Shown here piece by piece: positions 14,285 through 22,356 of a DNA stretch of 47,182 nucleotides. The stretch's first letter is position 1, and every line of letters starts with the position of its first letter. The notes under the pieces were generated by a model that was given only the letters and a program-made list of their open reading frames with translations, searched no databases and was not told the origin of the DNA. The DNA comes from a virus, in IMG/VR virus record IMGVR_UViG_3300019124_000041, positions 1 through 47,182 of that record. One strand, given 5' to 3'. The position numbers were made by a program, and so were the translations under genes.

Positions 14285-16084
14285 CTAGCGTGGTCCTGCT
14301 TTGATGTGCGGCATGGAGGTGCCGGCCTCGGCTCGGATATGTCCGTTCGAAGTGGCGTCCATACCGATTACGCGACCGGGACCTTCCACCTGCACCCGGA
14401 CATTGACCGTAGCCTGCCCTTGGAGGTCGACCTTGCCAGTTACGTCGACCGGCTGTGTTGGCGACGCCACTCCCCGCGCGGCGCTGTCGTCGCCTGCCCA
14501 GGGATAGGTTGGGCGGCTCCCCGACATTCGGCCCTGCTCCGCACGGCGCATGACTTCAAGATCATGATCGGCGAAGAACAATCGGCGCTCAGTGTCGCGC
14601 AAGCCAAAGCCACCGCTCACGCGCTGGCTGTCAGCCCGCTCCTGCAAATCGATGGCAGTGCGCTGTGCCCGGGCCAACTCGCGCTGCCGTTCCTCTATTG
14701 CTGCCCGCCGCCCTTCCTCCTCCGCCGCGTTGCTGGAAGAGGGGACGATTGCCTCATATGCCTGCTTGAACAGGCCCTGGTAAAAGTCTGCGGATTCTTT
14801 GAGGCGCTGTTCTTCTTCGGCAACATATGGAGACTGTTCCGTGCCGTAACGCTCCAGGTTGTAGGCGCGATTGCGGGCCTGAATCTTCTGGAAGATGTTT
14901 TCGTTCTTCTCCGTCGCGTCAACGAACTGGTTGATCGCTTCAGCAATATTGCCCCCGGCGATCTTGAAGCCGTTGCCCGCCTTGATCATCAGGACGTCAA
15001 TAGCCTTTGCGGCCTTCTCAATGCGACCGACATCGCTGTCGATTGAGGTAGCGAAGTTACTGCTGACCGAGCCGACATATTTACTCTTGTCGCCTACCAG
15101 CCCTAGCGCCTTCTGTAAGCCGCCGAGGTTGCCGGTGAGGATCGCAATGTTATCGGCGTATTCCTTGCCGAACAGGTCGGTCAGCACCTGGGTGCGTTTG
15201 ATCGGATCGGTGATCTTCCCGATCCGCTCCAGCAGCTTGACTGTCGTTTCTAGAGGTTTTTTGGCGAATTCCTTCTGCACCTTGGCCGCGTTGAGCCCTA
15301 GCGCCTTGAACCCTTCTTTACTGCTGTCGAGAAAATCATCTCCAAGCGCCAGCGCCGTCATCAGCGTGTTGAAGGTGTTGGCCGCAACTTCATTTCCGAC
15401 ACCGACCTCCTTCTGCGCAGCTCCGAACGCAATGACCTGCTCCGCCGTGATACCGACCTGCTTGCCGACAGCGCCAGAGCGGCGCAGGAACTCAATCAGG
15501 TCTTTCTCGCCAGCGGCGGCATTGTCGGCCACGTAATTGACTGCGTCGCCAATCTCCTCAAGCCTCGACTGGCTCGCCGAATAAATGTTGCCGATTTCCG
15601 CCAGAGCCTGACCTGTCTCTTCGGCATTGGTGCCCCAGGCGCTAGTGGCCTTGGCGGCGAAGGCAGTATAACGGGCCAAGTCCTGCACTGGGCGACCGGC
15701 GAAGGCCGCCGCCGCCATGATGCCACCAATCTCCTCTTGGGTCTTGCCGGTCTCGCGCGACAGATCGAGGATGGTTTTCTCGTAGGCCTTCAGTTCCTCG
15801 CCTGAAGCATTTGTGGCCTTTTGCACCTGGATCATAGTGCGCTCGAACGACAGCGCCTCACTGGCGAGCGTCTTGACACCGTAGCCGACAGTCGCGGGGG
15901 CAATAATCGGAGCCAGCGCCCGCGCGGAAGCGGCCAGCATGCCATTGCTGGTAGCCATGGAGCTATTCATCGTGCGGGCGTGCTGACTCAGCGTCCGCAT
16001 CTTGCTGGCGATCTGCTGGAAAACTCGGCCGGTTTTGTCGTGCGCAGTGATCAGCGCCCGCGCTTCGATGGTCCGGGTACTCAT
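14285..16084 (-). CDS. Tail tape measure protein (TP901 type)
   Basis: 599 residues. The N-terminus has ARALITAHDKTGRVFQ followed by the TP901 core: FERTMIQVQKATNASGEEL, LSRETGKTQEEIGGIMAAAA, then FLRRSGAVGKQVGITAEQVIAFGAA. Hydrophobic segments in the middle and a long charged helix (about 405-510) precede a Gly/Pro-rich C-terminus. It sets tail length and is ejected with DNA. Its start overlaps the stop of the frameshifted chaperone extension (16081) by 4 bases. At about 600 residues it predicts a short contractile tail. Confidence 0.93.
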   Translation of the reverse strand: MSTRTIEARALITAHDKTGRVFQQIASKMRTLSQHARTMNSSMATSNGMLAASARALAPIIAPATVGYGVKTLASEALSFERTMIQVQKATNASGEELKAYEKTILDLSRETGKTQEEIGGIMAAAAFAGRPVQDLARYTAFAAKATSAWGTNAEETGQALAEIGNIYSASQSRLEEIGDAVNYVADNAAAGEKDLIEFLRRSGAVGKQVGITAEQVIAFGAAQKEVGVGNEVAANTFNTLMTALALGDDFLDSSKEGFKALGLNAAKVQKEFAKKPLETTVKLLERIGKITDPIKRTQVLTDLFGKEYADNIAILTGNLGGLQKALGLVGDKSKYVGSVSSNFATSIDSDVGRIEKAAKAIDVLMIKAGNGFKIAGGNIAEAINQFVDATEKNENIFQKIQARNRAYNLERYGTEQSPYVAEEEQRLKESADFYQGLFKQAYEAIVPSSSNAAEEEGRRAAIEERQRELARAQRTAIDLQERADSQRVSGGFGLRDTERRLFFADHDLEVMRRAEQGRMSGSRPTYPWAGDDSAARGVASPTQPVDVTGKVDLQGQATVNVRVQVEGPGRVIGMDATSNGHIRAEAGTSMPHIKAGPR

Positions 16085-16523
16085 TGCAGCCGTCTCTTGA
16101 AGGGATGCTTGGGATTTTTCCAGGCCTCGACCGCTCGGTCATACCACCAAGCAATCTGAGAAAAGGTCATGGCGCCGACGGTGCCGGCGTCGAATCCGAA
16201 GACGAGGACGAGGTCTTCAGCGCGTCCGGAGATGTCTCCGGCTCGCGAAAAAAATCGAGGATCGCCCTCACTATTTTCTGGGTGTCGCGCACGTTGAGCT
16301 GGCCGAGCAGGGTCGGATCCCACGGCTTCTCCACTAGGCGCTCCACGTAGCCTTGGATTGCCTCGTAGTTGACGTCGCGTACCACGACGCCGCCTGGCAT
16401 CACGCCCGAGGCGATTGGCTCGCCGAGAGCCATGATATCGTTGAATACCGGCTCCCGAAAGCTGACCGTGTCAGCTGGCCCCGCGTGAAGAATATAGGAC
16501 TTGCTGAGCTTGACTGACTTCAT
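16081..16523 (-). CDS. Frameshifted long form of the tail assembly chaperone (gp41 fused to downstream frame)
   Basis: If ribosomes slip -1 at the T7 run (16254-16248), the gp41-like protein keeps its first 92 residues and continues with 55 residues of the neighbouring frame (SRAGDISG, then AMTFSQIAWWYDRAVEAW), giving 147 residues. The downstream frame has no good start of its own before MTFSQ. Short and long chaperone forms made this way are known for most long-tailed phages, including Mu-like ones; they bind the tape measure. The frame arithmetic fits a -1 shift exactly. Confidence 0.75.
16167..16523 (-). CDS. Tail assembly chaperone, short form (Mu gp41-like)
   Basis: 118 residues. It has a small N-terminal beta region (LSKSYILHAGPADTVSFREP), a VVRDVNYEAIQGYVERL helix and a RDTQKIVRAILDFF helix, followed by a disordered Ser/Pro tail. 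This is the Mu gp41 / tail assembly protein E slot, between the tube and tape measure genes. The low-complexity tail after the slippery site is typical of the unshifted product. It is a non-structural chaperone of the tape measure. Confidence 0.82.
   Translation of the reverse strand: MKSVKLSKSYILHAGPADTVSFREPVFNDIMALGEPIASGVMPGGVVVRDVNYEAIQGYVERLVEKPWDPTLLGQLNVRDTQKIVRAILDFFREPETSPDALKTSSSSSDSTPAPSAP
16248..16254 (-). promoter_or_regulatory. Slippery heptamer T TTT TTT for programmed -1 frameshifting
   Basis: On the minus strand the zero-frame codons read GAT TTT TTT CGC. The last T of GAT plus the two TTT codons form the X XXY YYZ-type heptamer T TTT TTT, placed 92 codons into the chaperone gene. 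The -1 frame is open for 55 codons to a TGA at the start of the tape measure gene. Confidence 0.75.
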
Positions 16524-16566
16524 CGACTAGCCTTGGATGTCTTGAGTTGGGGTACCGCACAAAGGT

Positions 16567-16923
16567 GTGACGTTGGAAATTGCTCTGTTCTGGCTGGCGC
16601 TGTCGGTGGTCGTGGGCGTGGCCGCCAGCTCAAAAGGCCGATCGGGCGTGGGATGGTTTCTGCTCGCCGCGATCGTGTCACCTCTCATTGCCGGACTACT
16701 GATTCTCGCTCTGCCGAGCCGGAAGCCCCCGACGCCTCAGCCGGTCACGATAGTCCCGGCCGCCCAGGCCACTTCCTCAGATCTGAAGAAGTGCCCGGAC
16801 TGCGCCGAGATCGTGCAGGCCGATGCCCGGATCTGTCGGTTCTGCCGACACGAATTTCAGGTCCCGCCAGCCAAAGGGGGCTGGAAAGAACCAGACCCCA
16901 CGTTCCGGCTGCCGCCCGTTTAG
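16567..16923 (+). CDS. Membrane-anchored zinc-ribbon protein, opposite strand to the tail operon
   Basis: 118 residues. Two hydrophobic segments (about 4-20 and 28-48) precede a zinc ribbon: K-C-P-D-C at about 76 and I-C-R-F-C at about 90 (CxxC, 12 residues, CxxC). The start is uncertain: GTG at 16567 gives the full first segment, TTG at 16573 is an alternative. The gene points against the tail operon and its stop overlaps the tube gene stop, so it is a likely moron with its own promoter. Small zinc-ribbon/TM proteins of this form are common in host genomes; function unknown. Confidence 0.6.
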   Translation: MTLEIALFWLALSVVVGVAASSKGRSGVGWFLLAAIVSPLIAGLLILALPSRKPPTPQPVTIVPAAQATSSDLKKCPDCAEIVQADARICRFCRHEFQVPPAKGGWKEPDPTFRLPPV

Positions 16924-17291
16924 CTTCGCAGCGCCTGATAGCTGGCGGTCTGGACGCTAATGCCCGAGACCTCGCCGGTAGCCGTATTGATTGCTGCCCC
17001 CTCGCCCGCGAAGCTGGCCCGGGTGAACAGGTGCGTCACGCCAACATCATCCTCGGCGAAGGTGACGTTGATCTCCTCCAGCAGCATGGCCTCGTCCCAG
17101 GCAAGATCGATGCCGCGGTCGAACGTGAGCTCGAGCGAGGCAAGTTTCGGCGCGATGGTGCGATAGGCGGTACCGTCCTGGTTGGCGGCGGCACTGATCG
17201 ACACCCGGCTGGGGTTGATGGTGGCTTCGCCGCGTCCGGAATATGTGCGACCGTTGATTTCGAGGGAAAAGCGACCGCCTTTGGTATCCAT
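16920..17291 (-). CDS. Tail tube protein (Mu gpM-like)
   Basis: 123 residues, predicted beta-rich. The start GGRFSLEINGRTYSGRGEATI and the L.LTFDRGIDLAWDEAMLLEEINVTF strand-helix follow the Mu tube family, which ends in a short helix. It forms the rigid tube inside the sheath. It lies directly after the sheath gene with a terminator-like hairpin between the two, so its mRNA level may differ from that of the sheath. Confidence 0.87.
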   Translation of the reverse strand: MDTKGGRFSLEINGRTYSGRGEATINPSRVSISAAANQDGTAYRTIAPKLASLELTFDRGIDLAWDEAMLLEEINVTFAEDDVGVTHLFTRASFAGEGAAINTATGEVSGISVQTASYQALRS

Positions 17292-17320
17292 GGCGCGGGT
17301 CTCCTTGTGTGATGAACCGG

Positions 17321-17348
17321 AAAAAGGCGGCGCTTATTGCAGCGCCGC
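17321..17348 (-). terminator. Intrinsic terminator between tail sheath and tail tube genes
   Basis: On the minus strand GCGGCGCT, loop GCAATA, AGCGCCGC is a perfect 8-bp stem that spans the sheath stop codon, followed by CTTTTT. It would attenuate or end late transcription after the sheath gene. As tube, tape measure and baseplate genes all lie downstream, an antiterminator or a second promoter would be needed for full expression. Confidence 0.75.
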
Positions 17349-18875
17349 GATGCTTTCGTTGAGTTCGGGGAAGATCGTGATGTTGGCGGCGAACACCCGG
17401 AACTGATTGGCGACATCAACCGGCAGATAGGCGTTCACCCGGTTCGGATCGCCCGAACGCTCGACAATGAGGTACTGTGCGAACAGCTCCGGCTTCTCCA
17501 CCAAGCCCGCCTCGAACAACTCGCGGTAGGCATGGATGAGCGCCGCGCGGATCTGCTTAGGCGTCACGATGCCCTGCACGTTGCGCGGGTTGTCGTCCTT
17601 GAGAACGTGCCGCGGGTACAGCGACGTGATCCGGGTCTTGAGATAGCGCTTGACGTAGGCCGCGATCGCGAGGGTTTCGACATCGAGGAAGGTGATATCC
17701 GGCTGACCCCAATCGTTACTGCGATAGGTTGTGACCATGCGATCGATAGCCACCCGACCGTCGGCGCGAACCACGTCGGCTGCGATGCCATTGCGGTAAA
17801 GGGAATCCCGGTCTGCCACCGCCCAGCGATCCGAGCTGGCCTTTGGCGGACGGATACCCTGCTTGACCAGGGTGTGCAGCGGCCGGGCGATCTCAACCGC
17901 CTCCGAGATGGAGCGCCCGAGATTCTTCGAGAATGCCGTAATCGCCCCATCGATCGCCGCATGCAGCCACGGCGTATTGGGCGAGTTCAGCGCCCCCTTG
18001 ATCGTCACGTGCCGGTCGTTGCGGCCAGCGCCGAAGCTGGTGAGTGTCGATAGGTTGCCGTTGAGGTAAGTGATATAATGGCCATCGAGACCCACAGTCG
18101 GCGACCAACGCCCGGACCCGGAGTCGGACAGGAAGCTCTGCACCGCATTGAGATGGGCGGTCGAGGCATACGGTCCGGCGATCCAATCGAACGGCTCTGC
18201 CCCGAGCGATGCCAAGGCCGTGGCCATGTCAATGTCCCCAGAGCCGCCGGTCAGTGTGGCGGATGCAATGGTGACGGTGAGCCCGGCCGGATCCACCTCG
18301 TCGCCGTCAAGACCGGCCTCTACGCGAATGGCATTGCCTTCGGTTCCAGCGTGGCGCGCAGTGAGCGTGACCGTGCCTGTGGACGCCGACGCCGTAACCG
18401 GATGCGACATGGCGCGGCCGTACTTCGTGAACCCACGGCCGATCGCAGCCACCAAGTTCGTGGCCACAACAGCGGCCGTGTCGCCAATCGCGACGGGAGC
18501 GGACACCCGCTCCCCGGCGATATAGCGCACCAGCGTTCCGGCCGCAGTAGCGGTCCCGGTGATGGCGATCGTGCCGGTCGCAGCGACAGCTCCAGCGGGA
18601 TCAGTCACCGGCAGCACCCAGATTTCGCCGACTGGATTGTGCCAGCGGGCCGCGATTGCCATGTCGGCCAGCATGGAGCCTGCACCGAACAGGGTTGTGG
18701 GATCAGACGAGCCGAGATTGCGGGCTGTCATCGGCGTGGCGGACCCGCCCGCCAGCTTGCGGCCGATCAAAAGCAGTCGCGAGGTGCCTGAATAGGGCGG
18801 CACGCCCGCATTGACCTCGGCATAGAACAGGGGGACCCGGATATCGCCGGGCATGTTGTTGAAGGCGACACTCAC
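17334..18875 (-). CDS. Contractile tail sheath protein (Mu gpL-like)
   Basis: 513 residues. The N-terminal VAFNNMPGDIRVPLFYAEVN and the SRLLLIGRK strand begin the Mu-type sheath; the FGAGSMLADMAIAARWHNP motif and the C-terminal domain with DVETLAIAAYVKRYLKTRITSLYP are conserved in this family. It forms the contractile outer sheath, which makes the phage a myovirus. Next gene upstream is DUF2635, as in Mu. Confidence 0.95.
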   Translation of the reverse strand: MSVAFNNMPGDIRVPLFYAEVNAGVPPYSGTSRLLLIGRKLAGGSATPMTARNLGSSDPTTLFGAGSMLADMAIAARWHNPVGEIWVLPVTDPAGAVAATGTIAITGTATAAGTLVRYIAGERVSAPVAIGDTAAVVATNLVAAIGRGFTKYGRAMSHPVTASASTGTVTLTARHAGTEGNAIRVEAGLDGDEVDPAGLTVTIASATLTGGSGDIDMATALASLGAEPFDWIAGPYASTAHLNAVQSFLSDSGSGRWSPTVGLDGHYITYLNGNLSTLTSFGAGRNDRHVTIKGALNSPNTPWLHAAIDGAITAFSKNLGRSISEAVEIARPLHTLVKQGIRPPKASSDRWAVADRDSLYRNGIAADVVRADGRVAIDRMVTTYRSNDWGQPDITFLDVETLAIAAYVKRYLKTRITSLYPRHVLKDDNPRNVQGIVTPKQIRAALIHAYRELFEAGLVEKPELFAQYLIVERSGDPNRVNAYLPVDVANQFRVFAANITIFPELNESIAALQ

Positions 18876-18908
18876 GTCGGGCTCTCCTCGTCAGGTTTGA
18901 AGGTCGGG

Positions 18909-19115
18909 TTACTTGTCCGCAGCCGGCTCGGTGCGCCGGCGGCGTGATTTGTCCGGAGAGACCTCACGCACGATTACGTCTCCCCGCTCTGCTAGAAGGG
19001 CCCAATGGGCAGACCATTCCACCTCATCTCCACCAGGAGGCAGGTTGCGGCCGCGGTCCGGATCCGGGATTGATGCGCCCTTGTGGGCAGGCTTGACGAA
19101 CTTACGTTCTGACAT
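18909..19115 (-). CDS. DUF2635 (Mu gp38-like) small protein
   Basis: 68 residues. The motif FVKPAHKGASIPDPDRGRNLPPGGDEV is the DUF2635 signature. In Mu-like phages it always sits just upstream of the sheath gene, but its role is not known. The basic C-terminal tail is likely disordered. Confidence 0.85.
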   Translation of the reverse strand: MSERKFVKPAHKGASIPDPDRGRNLPPGGDEVEWSAHWALLAERGDVIVREVSPDKSRRRRTEPAADK

Positions 19116-19118
19116 GGT

Positions 19119-19874
19119 TCACTCCTGTGCGATCGTGACATCCAGGCCGACGAACGGCGGATGCGGCTCGCCATCATCCGGCTTGGGGTTCGGGGCGCCC
19201 TGGCTTGGATTGATCGTGAGATCGCCGCCTTCGAAGAACTCGACACCTACGGGCGGCAGAGCATTAGAGATCATCTGGCAGACCTGATGCCCGGACGATC
19301 CAGACGGCAACGCTCTGCAGACGGCGCGCAGAGGATCGGGAAGGTTGGCGAAAGGACCTGTAGGAACGTCAGTGATGTCGAGTTGGTCTTCGCCCTTCAA
19401 TTCGACCGAGAGCGTCACCACCCTGACCGCGAGACGAAGGCCGTTCTCATTATCCGGGAAACGGGAGGACTTGTACTTCGGCACGCGGCGGCTGACCTTT
19501 CGGGTCAGTGCCGGCCCCTCACCTACCGTGATGACCTCGACCACACGATGCTCAACAAGATCCAGCATCGCTTCGAGTTCACGGTCTGTGACCGGGATAA
19601 GCGGGTCATCATCCGGCTTCTCACCCCGTGCTGCCATGGCGATTTCGAGCACCAGATCACAGGTTTGGTTAAATGGTACTCCGCCGTTCTGCTTGTCGAA
19701 GGCTTCCCCATCATCATCCTCAGTCGTGATCGTGATGATCGGCCGGAACTTCTCGCTCGAGGGCGGGTCCATGATGGAGTCGAAGACCCTACCCGGGCAC
19801 AGCCCGGCAATAACTGGATCTGCCAGCAGGTCGCGCGAGACCGCCAGCCTCAATGCCGTTCGAGCAAGGCTCAT
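19119..19874 (-). CDS. Putative tail terminator / completion protein
   Basis: 251 residues. The N-terminal half has a tail-completion feel: ALRLAVSRDLLADPVIAGLCPGRV, then FRPIITITTEDDD, a beta/alpha arrangement like Mu gp37 and other terminators. The C-terminal 80 residues are an extension rich in Pro and Gly. Its place between the connector and DUF2635/sheath genes fits a protein capping the tail tube. No firm family match was made. Confidence 0.6.
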   Translation of the reverse strand: MSLARTALRLAVSRDLLADPVIAGLCPGRVFDSIMDPPSSEKFRPIITITTEDDDGEAFDKQNGGVPFNQTCDLVLEIAMAARGEKPDDDPLIPVTDRELEAMLDLVEHRVVEVITVGEGPALTRKVSRRVPKYKSSRFPDNENGLRLAVRVVTLSVELKGEDQLDITDVPTGPFANLPDPLRAVCRALPSGSSGHQVCQMISNALPPVGVEFFEGGDLTINPSQGAPNPKPDDGEPHPPFVGLDVTIAQE

Positions 19875-20263
19875 TAGATCCTCAAGTTGATCTTGGACGT
19901 GCCGAGATCGTCAGGAACGACGCTCGTGATGGTGAATGTCTCATTAGTGGCAACACGCTGCACTTGATCGCCAGATGCGATCCAATCGGGTAGAGCGACA
20001 GATGCCACCTTGATGTATGCTGGCTGAGCCACGTAATCGCGGGTCCATTCACCCGAGCGCCCCCGGCCATCAGGCCTGGCAAGTGCTCCCTCGGACGTGA
20101 AAGAGCCGACGAAGGGGAACGGCGGACGAGAGGTGTCCACGGTTGTCCGGGCGTCCGGATCGTCCGTGGAACGGGCGCGGGCGAGGAGGATGAACTCCTC
20201 GCCAAACGCCTCGTCAAAAGCGGGCTGCGCCTCAGCCCATGCCTCGCGGAACGGGCTGGGCAT
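19874..20263 (-). CDS. Putative head-tail connector / head closure protein
   Basis: 129 residues, beginning MPSPFREAWAEAQPAFDEAFGEEF, with a beta-rich C-terminal half (WIASGDQVQRVATNETFTI). Proteins of this length and place, between capsid and tail terminator, are head closure or neck proteins such as lambda FII. GAGG lies 6 bases before the ATG, and its TAA overlaps the next ATG. Assigned by position. Confidence 0.6.
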   Translation of the reverse strand: MPSPFREAWAEAQPAFDEAFGEEFILLARARSTDDPDARTTVDTSRPPFPFVGSFTSEGALARPDGRGRSGEWTRDYVAQPAYIKVASVALPDWIASGDQVQRVATNETFTITSVVPDDLGTSKINLRI

Positions 20264-20271
20264 GGAATACC

Positions 20272-20508
20272 TCAGCGCTTCGCAGGCTTCGTATCAGACG
20301 CCGGAGCGTCGCTGTCATCAGCGACCTCCCGTGTCTTCTTCTTGGCTGCACCCGAAGCGATGAGGGCATCTGCCTCGTCAGCATCCGCCTCAAACTCATC
20401 TCCCGGTGCCAGTGTCTCACGCTTGTACTGAGCGGCAATGCCTTTGCTGGAGTCAGCTGGAGCTGTAAGGCGGCCGCGACGGACAGTCTGAATAGCAACC
20501 ATCTTCAT
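20272..20508 (-). CDS. Small head-region protein (lambda FI-like position)
   Basis: 78 residues from the ATG at 20508, which overlaps the capsid stop by one base. It has a short structured N-terminus (AIQTVRRGRLTAPADSSKG), an ALAPGDEFEADADEADALIASGAAKKK-type acidic segment typical of small phage head proteins, and a basic tail. In this family the repeated small-residue helix ends with a Lys/Arg-rich tail. Function unknown; may be a head completion or DNA packaging accessory. Confidence 0.65.
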   Translation of the reverse strand: MKMVAIQTVRRGRLTAPADSSKGIAAQYKRETLAPGDEFEADADEADALIASGAAKKKTREVADDSDAPASDTKPAKR

Positions 20509-21548
20509 CAGAGCACCTTTGCGGAAAGCGTTGCATTGACACGGTAGGGCACAACCAGTGGAGCCGATTGCATCAGCAGGTAGCGAACTCCCGGATCTGG
20601 GGTCGTCCACGACTTTTGGAAGTAGTCCAGAGCCTGGAAGCCTGCCTCCTCGTCCTTGATAGCTCCGAAGTGACGGACGCCTTCTACGCCGTCAGGCGAA
20701 GCCATGAGGAGATAATTGTCGGGGACAAACTTCTTTGTCGTTCCGTCATCCGCCGTGTAGGTTTCGGTGTAGACCCATAGGTTGAAGTCGCCGACCGTCC
20801 CTTTGAAGGTCGCGCCGTTGCGGGTTGCATCGGGACCAAGGTTCAGCTGGGTTCGCATATCAAGACCTCGGCCCTTGTCGAGGAGGTCCTTGACGGCCTG
20901 CTTGCCTCGCAGTGCCTTCCAGACGTTCTCCGCCATCACGACATCAACGGCATTGGCGCCGCTCTTCTCGCGAATGAGCCCGGAGAAGTCCTCAAGATCA
21001 CCCAGAGGATCTGACCCTGCATCGTTCCAGAGGTCCGTGCCGGATAGCGTGACGGTCAGGCTAGGATCTCGCCCGAAGTCGACCACGGTCGAGGGGTACT
21101 TCTCGCCGACTACAGTGACTGCCCCGGTCCGAAGGATCTCCGACGCCATCCATTCGAGACGCCGGTTGATCATATTAACCTGATCAACCGTATCCTGAGC
21201 CAGGAGGCGCTGCCGACGGGCCATTGCATCAATGGCTGCGCCAATCGGCTCACCAGGCGCGCGGCGAACGGGTCGACCATCCTCGTATACCCGCTTGTCC
21301 TTGACATAGGCAGGCTTGAAAGATTTGGTCGAGTAGCCTTGGTGGTGGACGATCTGGCCTTCGACGAGAGGGCTGACGAAGGGGGCCAAGCGCGGCTTAC
21401 CGGTCAGGACATCGAAGAAGATTTCTTCCTGATTGGAGACGCTCGTTTCGCGGAAGAACGTGTCAAGCAAGAAGAGAGAAGGTGCGGTATCCTTCAGGTC
21501 CTGCACCACGCGGTTCAGAACCGCCGGGGAAAAGATATCGATAGCCAT
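20508..21548 (-). CDS. Major capsid protein (lambda gpE family)
   Basis: 346 residues. The pattern matches gpE-type capsids: TFFRETSVSNQEEIFFDVLTG near the start, then LAPFVSPLVEGQ, a YVKDKRVYEDGRP segment and the C-terminal PGVRYLLMQSAPLVVPYRVN strand. It has an HK97 fold and builds the icosahedral shell. The gene follows decoration and protease/scaffold genes as in lambda (C-Nu3-D-E order). Confidence 0.93.
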   Translation of the reverse strand: MAIDIFSPAVLNRVVQDLKDTAPSLFLLDTFFRETSVSNQEEIFFDVLTGKPRLAPFVSPLVEGQIVHHQGYSTKSFKPAYVKDKRVYEDGRPVRRAPGEPIGAAIDAMARRQRLLAQDTVDQVNMINRRLEWMASEILRTGAVTVVGEKYPSTVVDFGRDPSLTVTLSGTDLWNDAGSDPLGDLEDFSGLIREKSGANAVDVVMAENVWKALRGKQAVKDLLDKGRGLDMRTQLNLGPDATRNGATFKGTVGDFNLWVYTETYTADDGTTKKFVPDNYLLMASPDGVEGVRHFGAIKDEEAGFQALDYFQKSWTTPDPGVRYLLMQSAPLVVPYRVNATLSAKVL

Positions 21549-21559
21549 TGTGTGCCCCC

Positions 21560-21931
21560 TTAAAGGATGCTCGGCTGGAGCTTGATACCGACATCGCGAA
21601 GGGCTTCGCGCACGGACGATTTCGTGTGTCCGGTCCCATAGATGATGGCGTTCTCGTCAAAAACGCCGCCAAAGTAGGCCGGGGTGAGTTTGTCGCCGCC
21701 ACTCGCGTCAGTATCCTCAGCAAGAATTGCTGCTGGGGTCTGAGATCCGTCAGAAGACGCGGAGAGGCTCAACGTGTACTTGCCAGTCGCAGTGATCCTG
21801 CCGAGCAGAGCACCTCGCTTGAGGTTCTGGCCAGAGACCAAGGTAATCTGCCGGGTCATCAGATCGTCGCCCGCGACAACGAGCGCGTCGATCCCCGGAT
21901 CGGCGCCGTGGTTGGTGAAGCTTGCAACCAT
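21560..21931 (-). CDS. Head decoration protein (lambda gpD-like)
   Basis: 123 residues. The segment VSGQNLKRGALLGRITATGKYTLS and the AAILAEDTDASGGDKL.PAYFGGVFD motif are typical of gpD-type decoration proteins, which bind as trimers on the expanded capsid. It lies between the scaffold and capsid genes. Confidence 0.9.
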   Translation of the reverse strand: MVASFTNHGADPGIDALVVAGDDLMTRQITLVSGQNLKRGALLGRITATGKYTLSLSASSDGSQTPAAILAEDTDASGGDKLTPAYFGGVFDENAIIYGTGHTKSSVREALRDVGIKLQPSIL

Positions 21932-21933
21932 GA

Positions 21934-22356
21934 TTAGGCACTCCGCTTGGTGAGAGATTGAGAGGTCTTGTAGGAGGCCACGATCGACGCGGCGACGGCG
22001 GCAGGATCATCATCGCTGCCGGCGTCGGGGCTAGCGCCAATCACAGGGTTCCTGGCCTGGTCCATGGCCTTCTCGAAACGATTCGGCTCCTTACCCTGGC
22101 TTTCAGCCTTAGGAGCGGCCTTCAACAGCTCGACGGCAGCAGCAGCATCCATGTCGGTGTTGAACGCCAGGTGGTTCGCCATCCCTTCGCGACCCCTGGC
22201 CTCATCCGAACCGAGGATCTCTTTGCAGCGCGCCTGCATGGCAGCCGCGCCTTCCTTTATGCCAGCCTCTCGACCGACCTTCTCGCCTTCCGTGCGGCCC
22301 TCGGCGCGCGCGGCATCGAGAGCAGCCTTCTCGGCTGCCTTGTCCTGATTGGACAT
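21934..22356 (-). CDS. Scaffold protein nested in the 3' end of the capsid protease gene (lambda Nu3-like)
   Basis: 140 residues, same frame and stop as the protease. The start ATG at 22356 follows AAGGAG by 8 bases, a strong site in the middle of a coding region. The product is highly charged and helical (DKAAEKAALDAARAEGRTEG and similar), with a C-terminal part like scaffolds that bind the gpE capsid. In lambda, Nu3 is made the same way from inside gene C. Confidence 0.8.
   Translation of the reverse strand: MSNQDKAAEKAALDAARAEGRTEGEKVGREAGIKEGAAAMQARCKEILGSDEARGREGMANHLAFNTDMDAAAAVELLKAAPKAESQGKEPNRFEKAMDQARNPVIGASPDAGSDDDPAAVAASIVASYKTSQSLTKRSA

Noticed and set aside
14072-15046. Rightward frame opposite the tape measure gene
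   Set aside because: Shadow of the tape measure gene; no start signal or domain.
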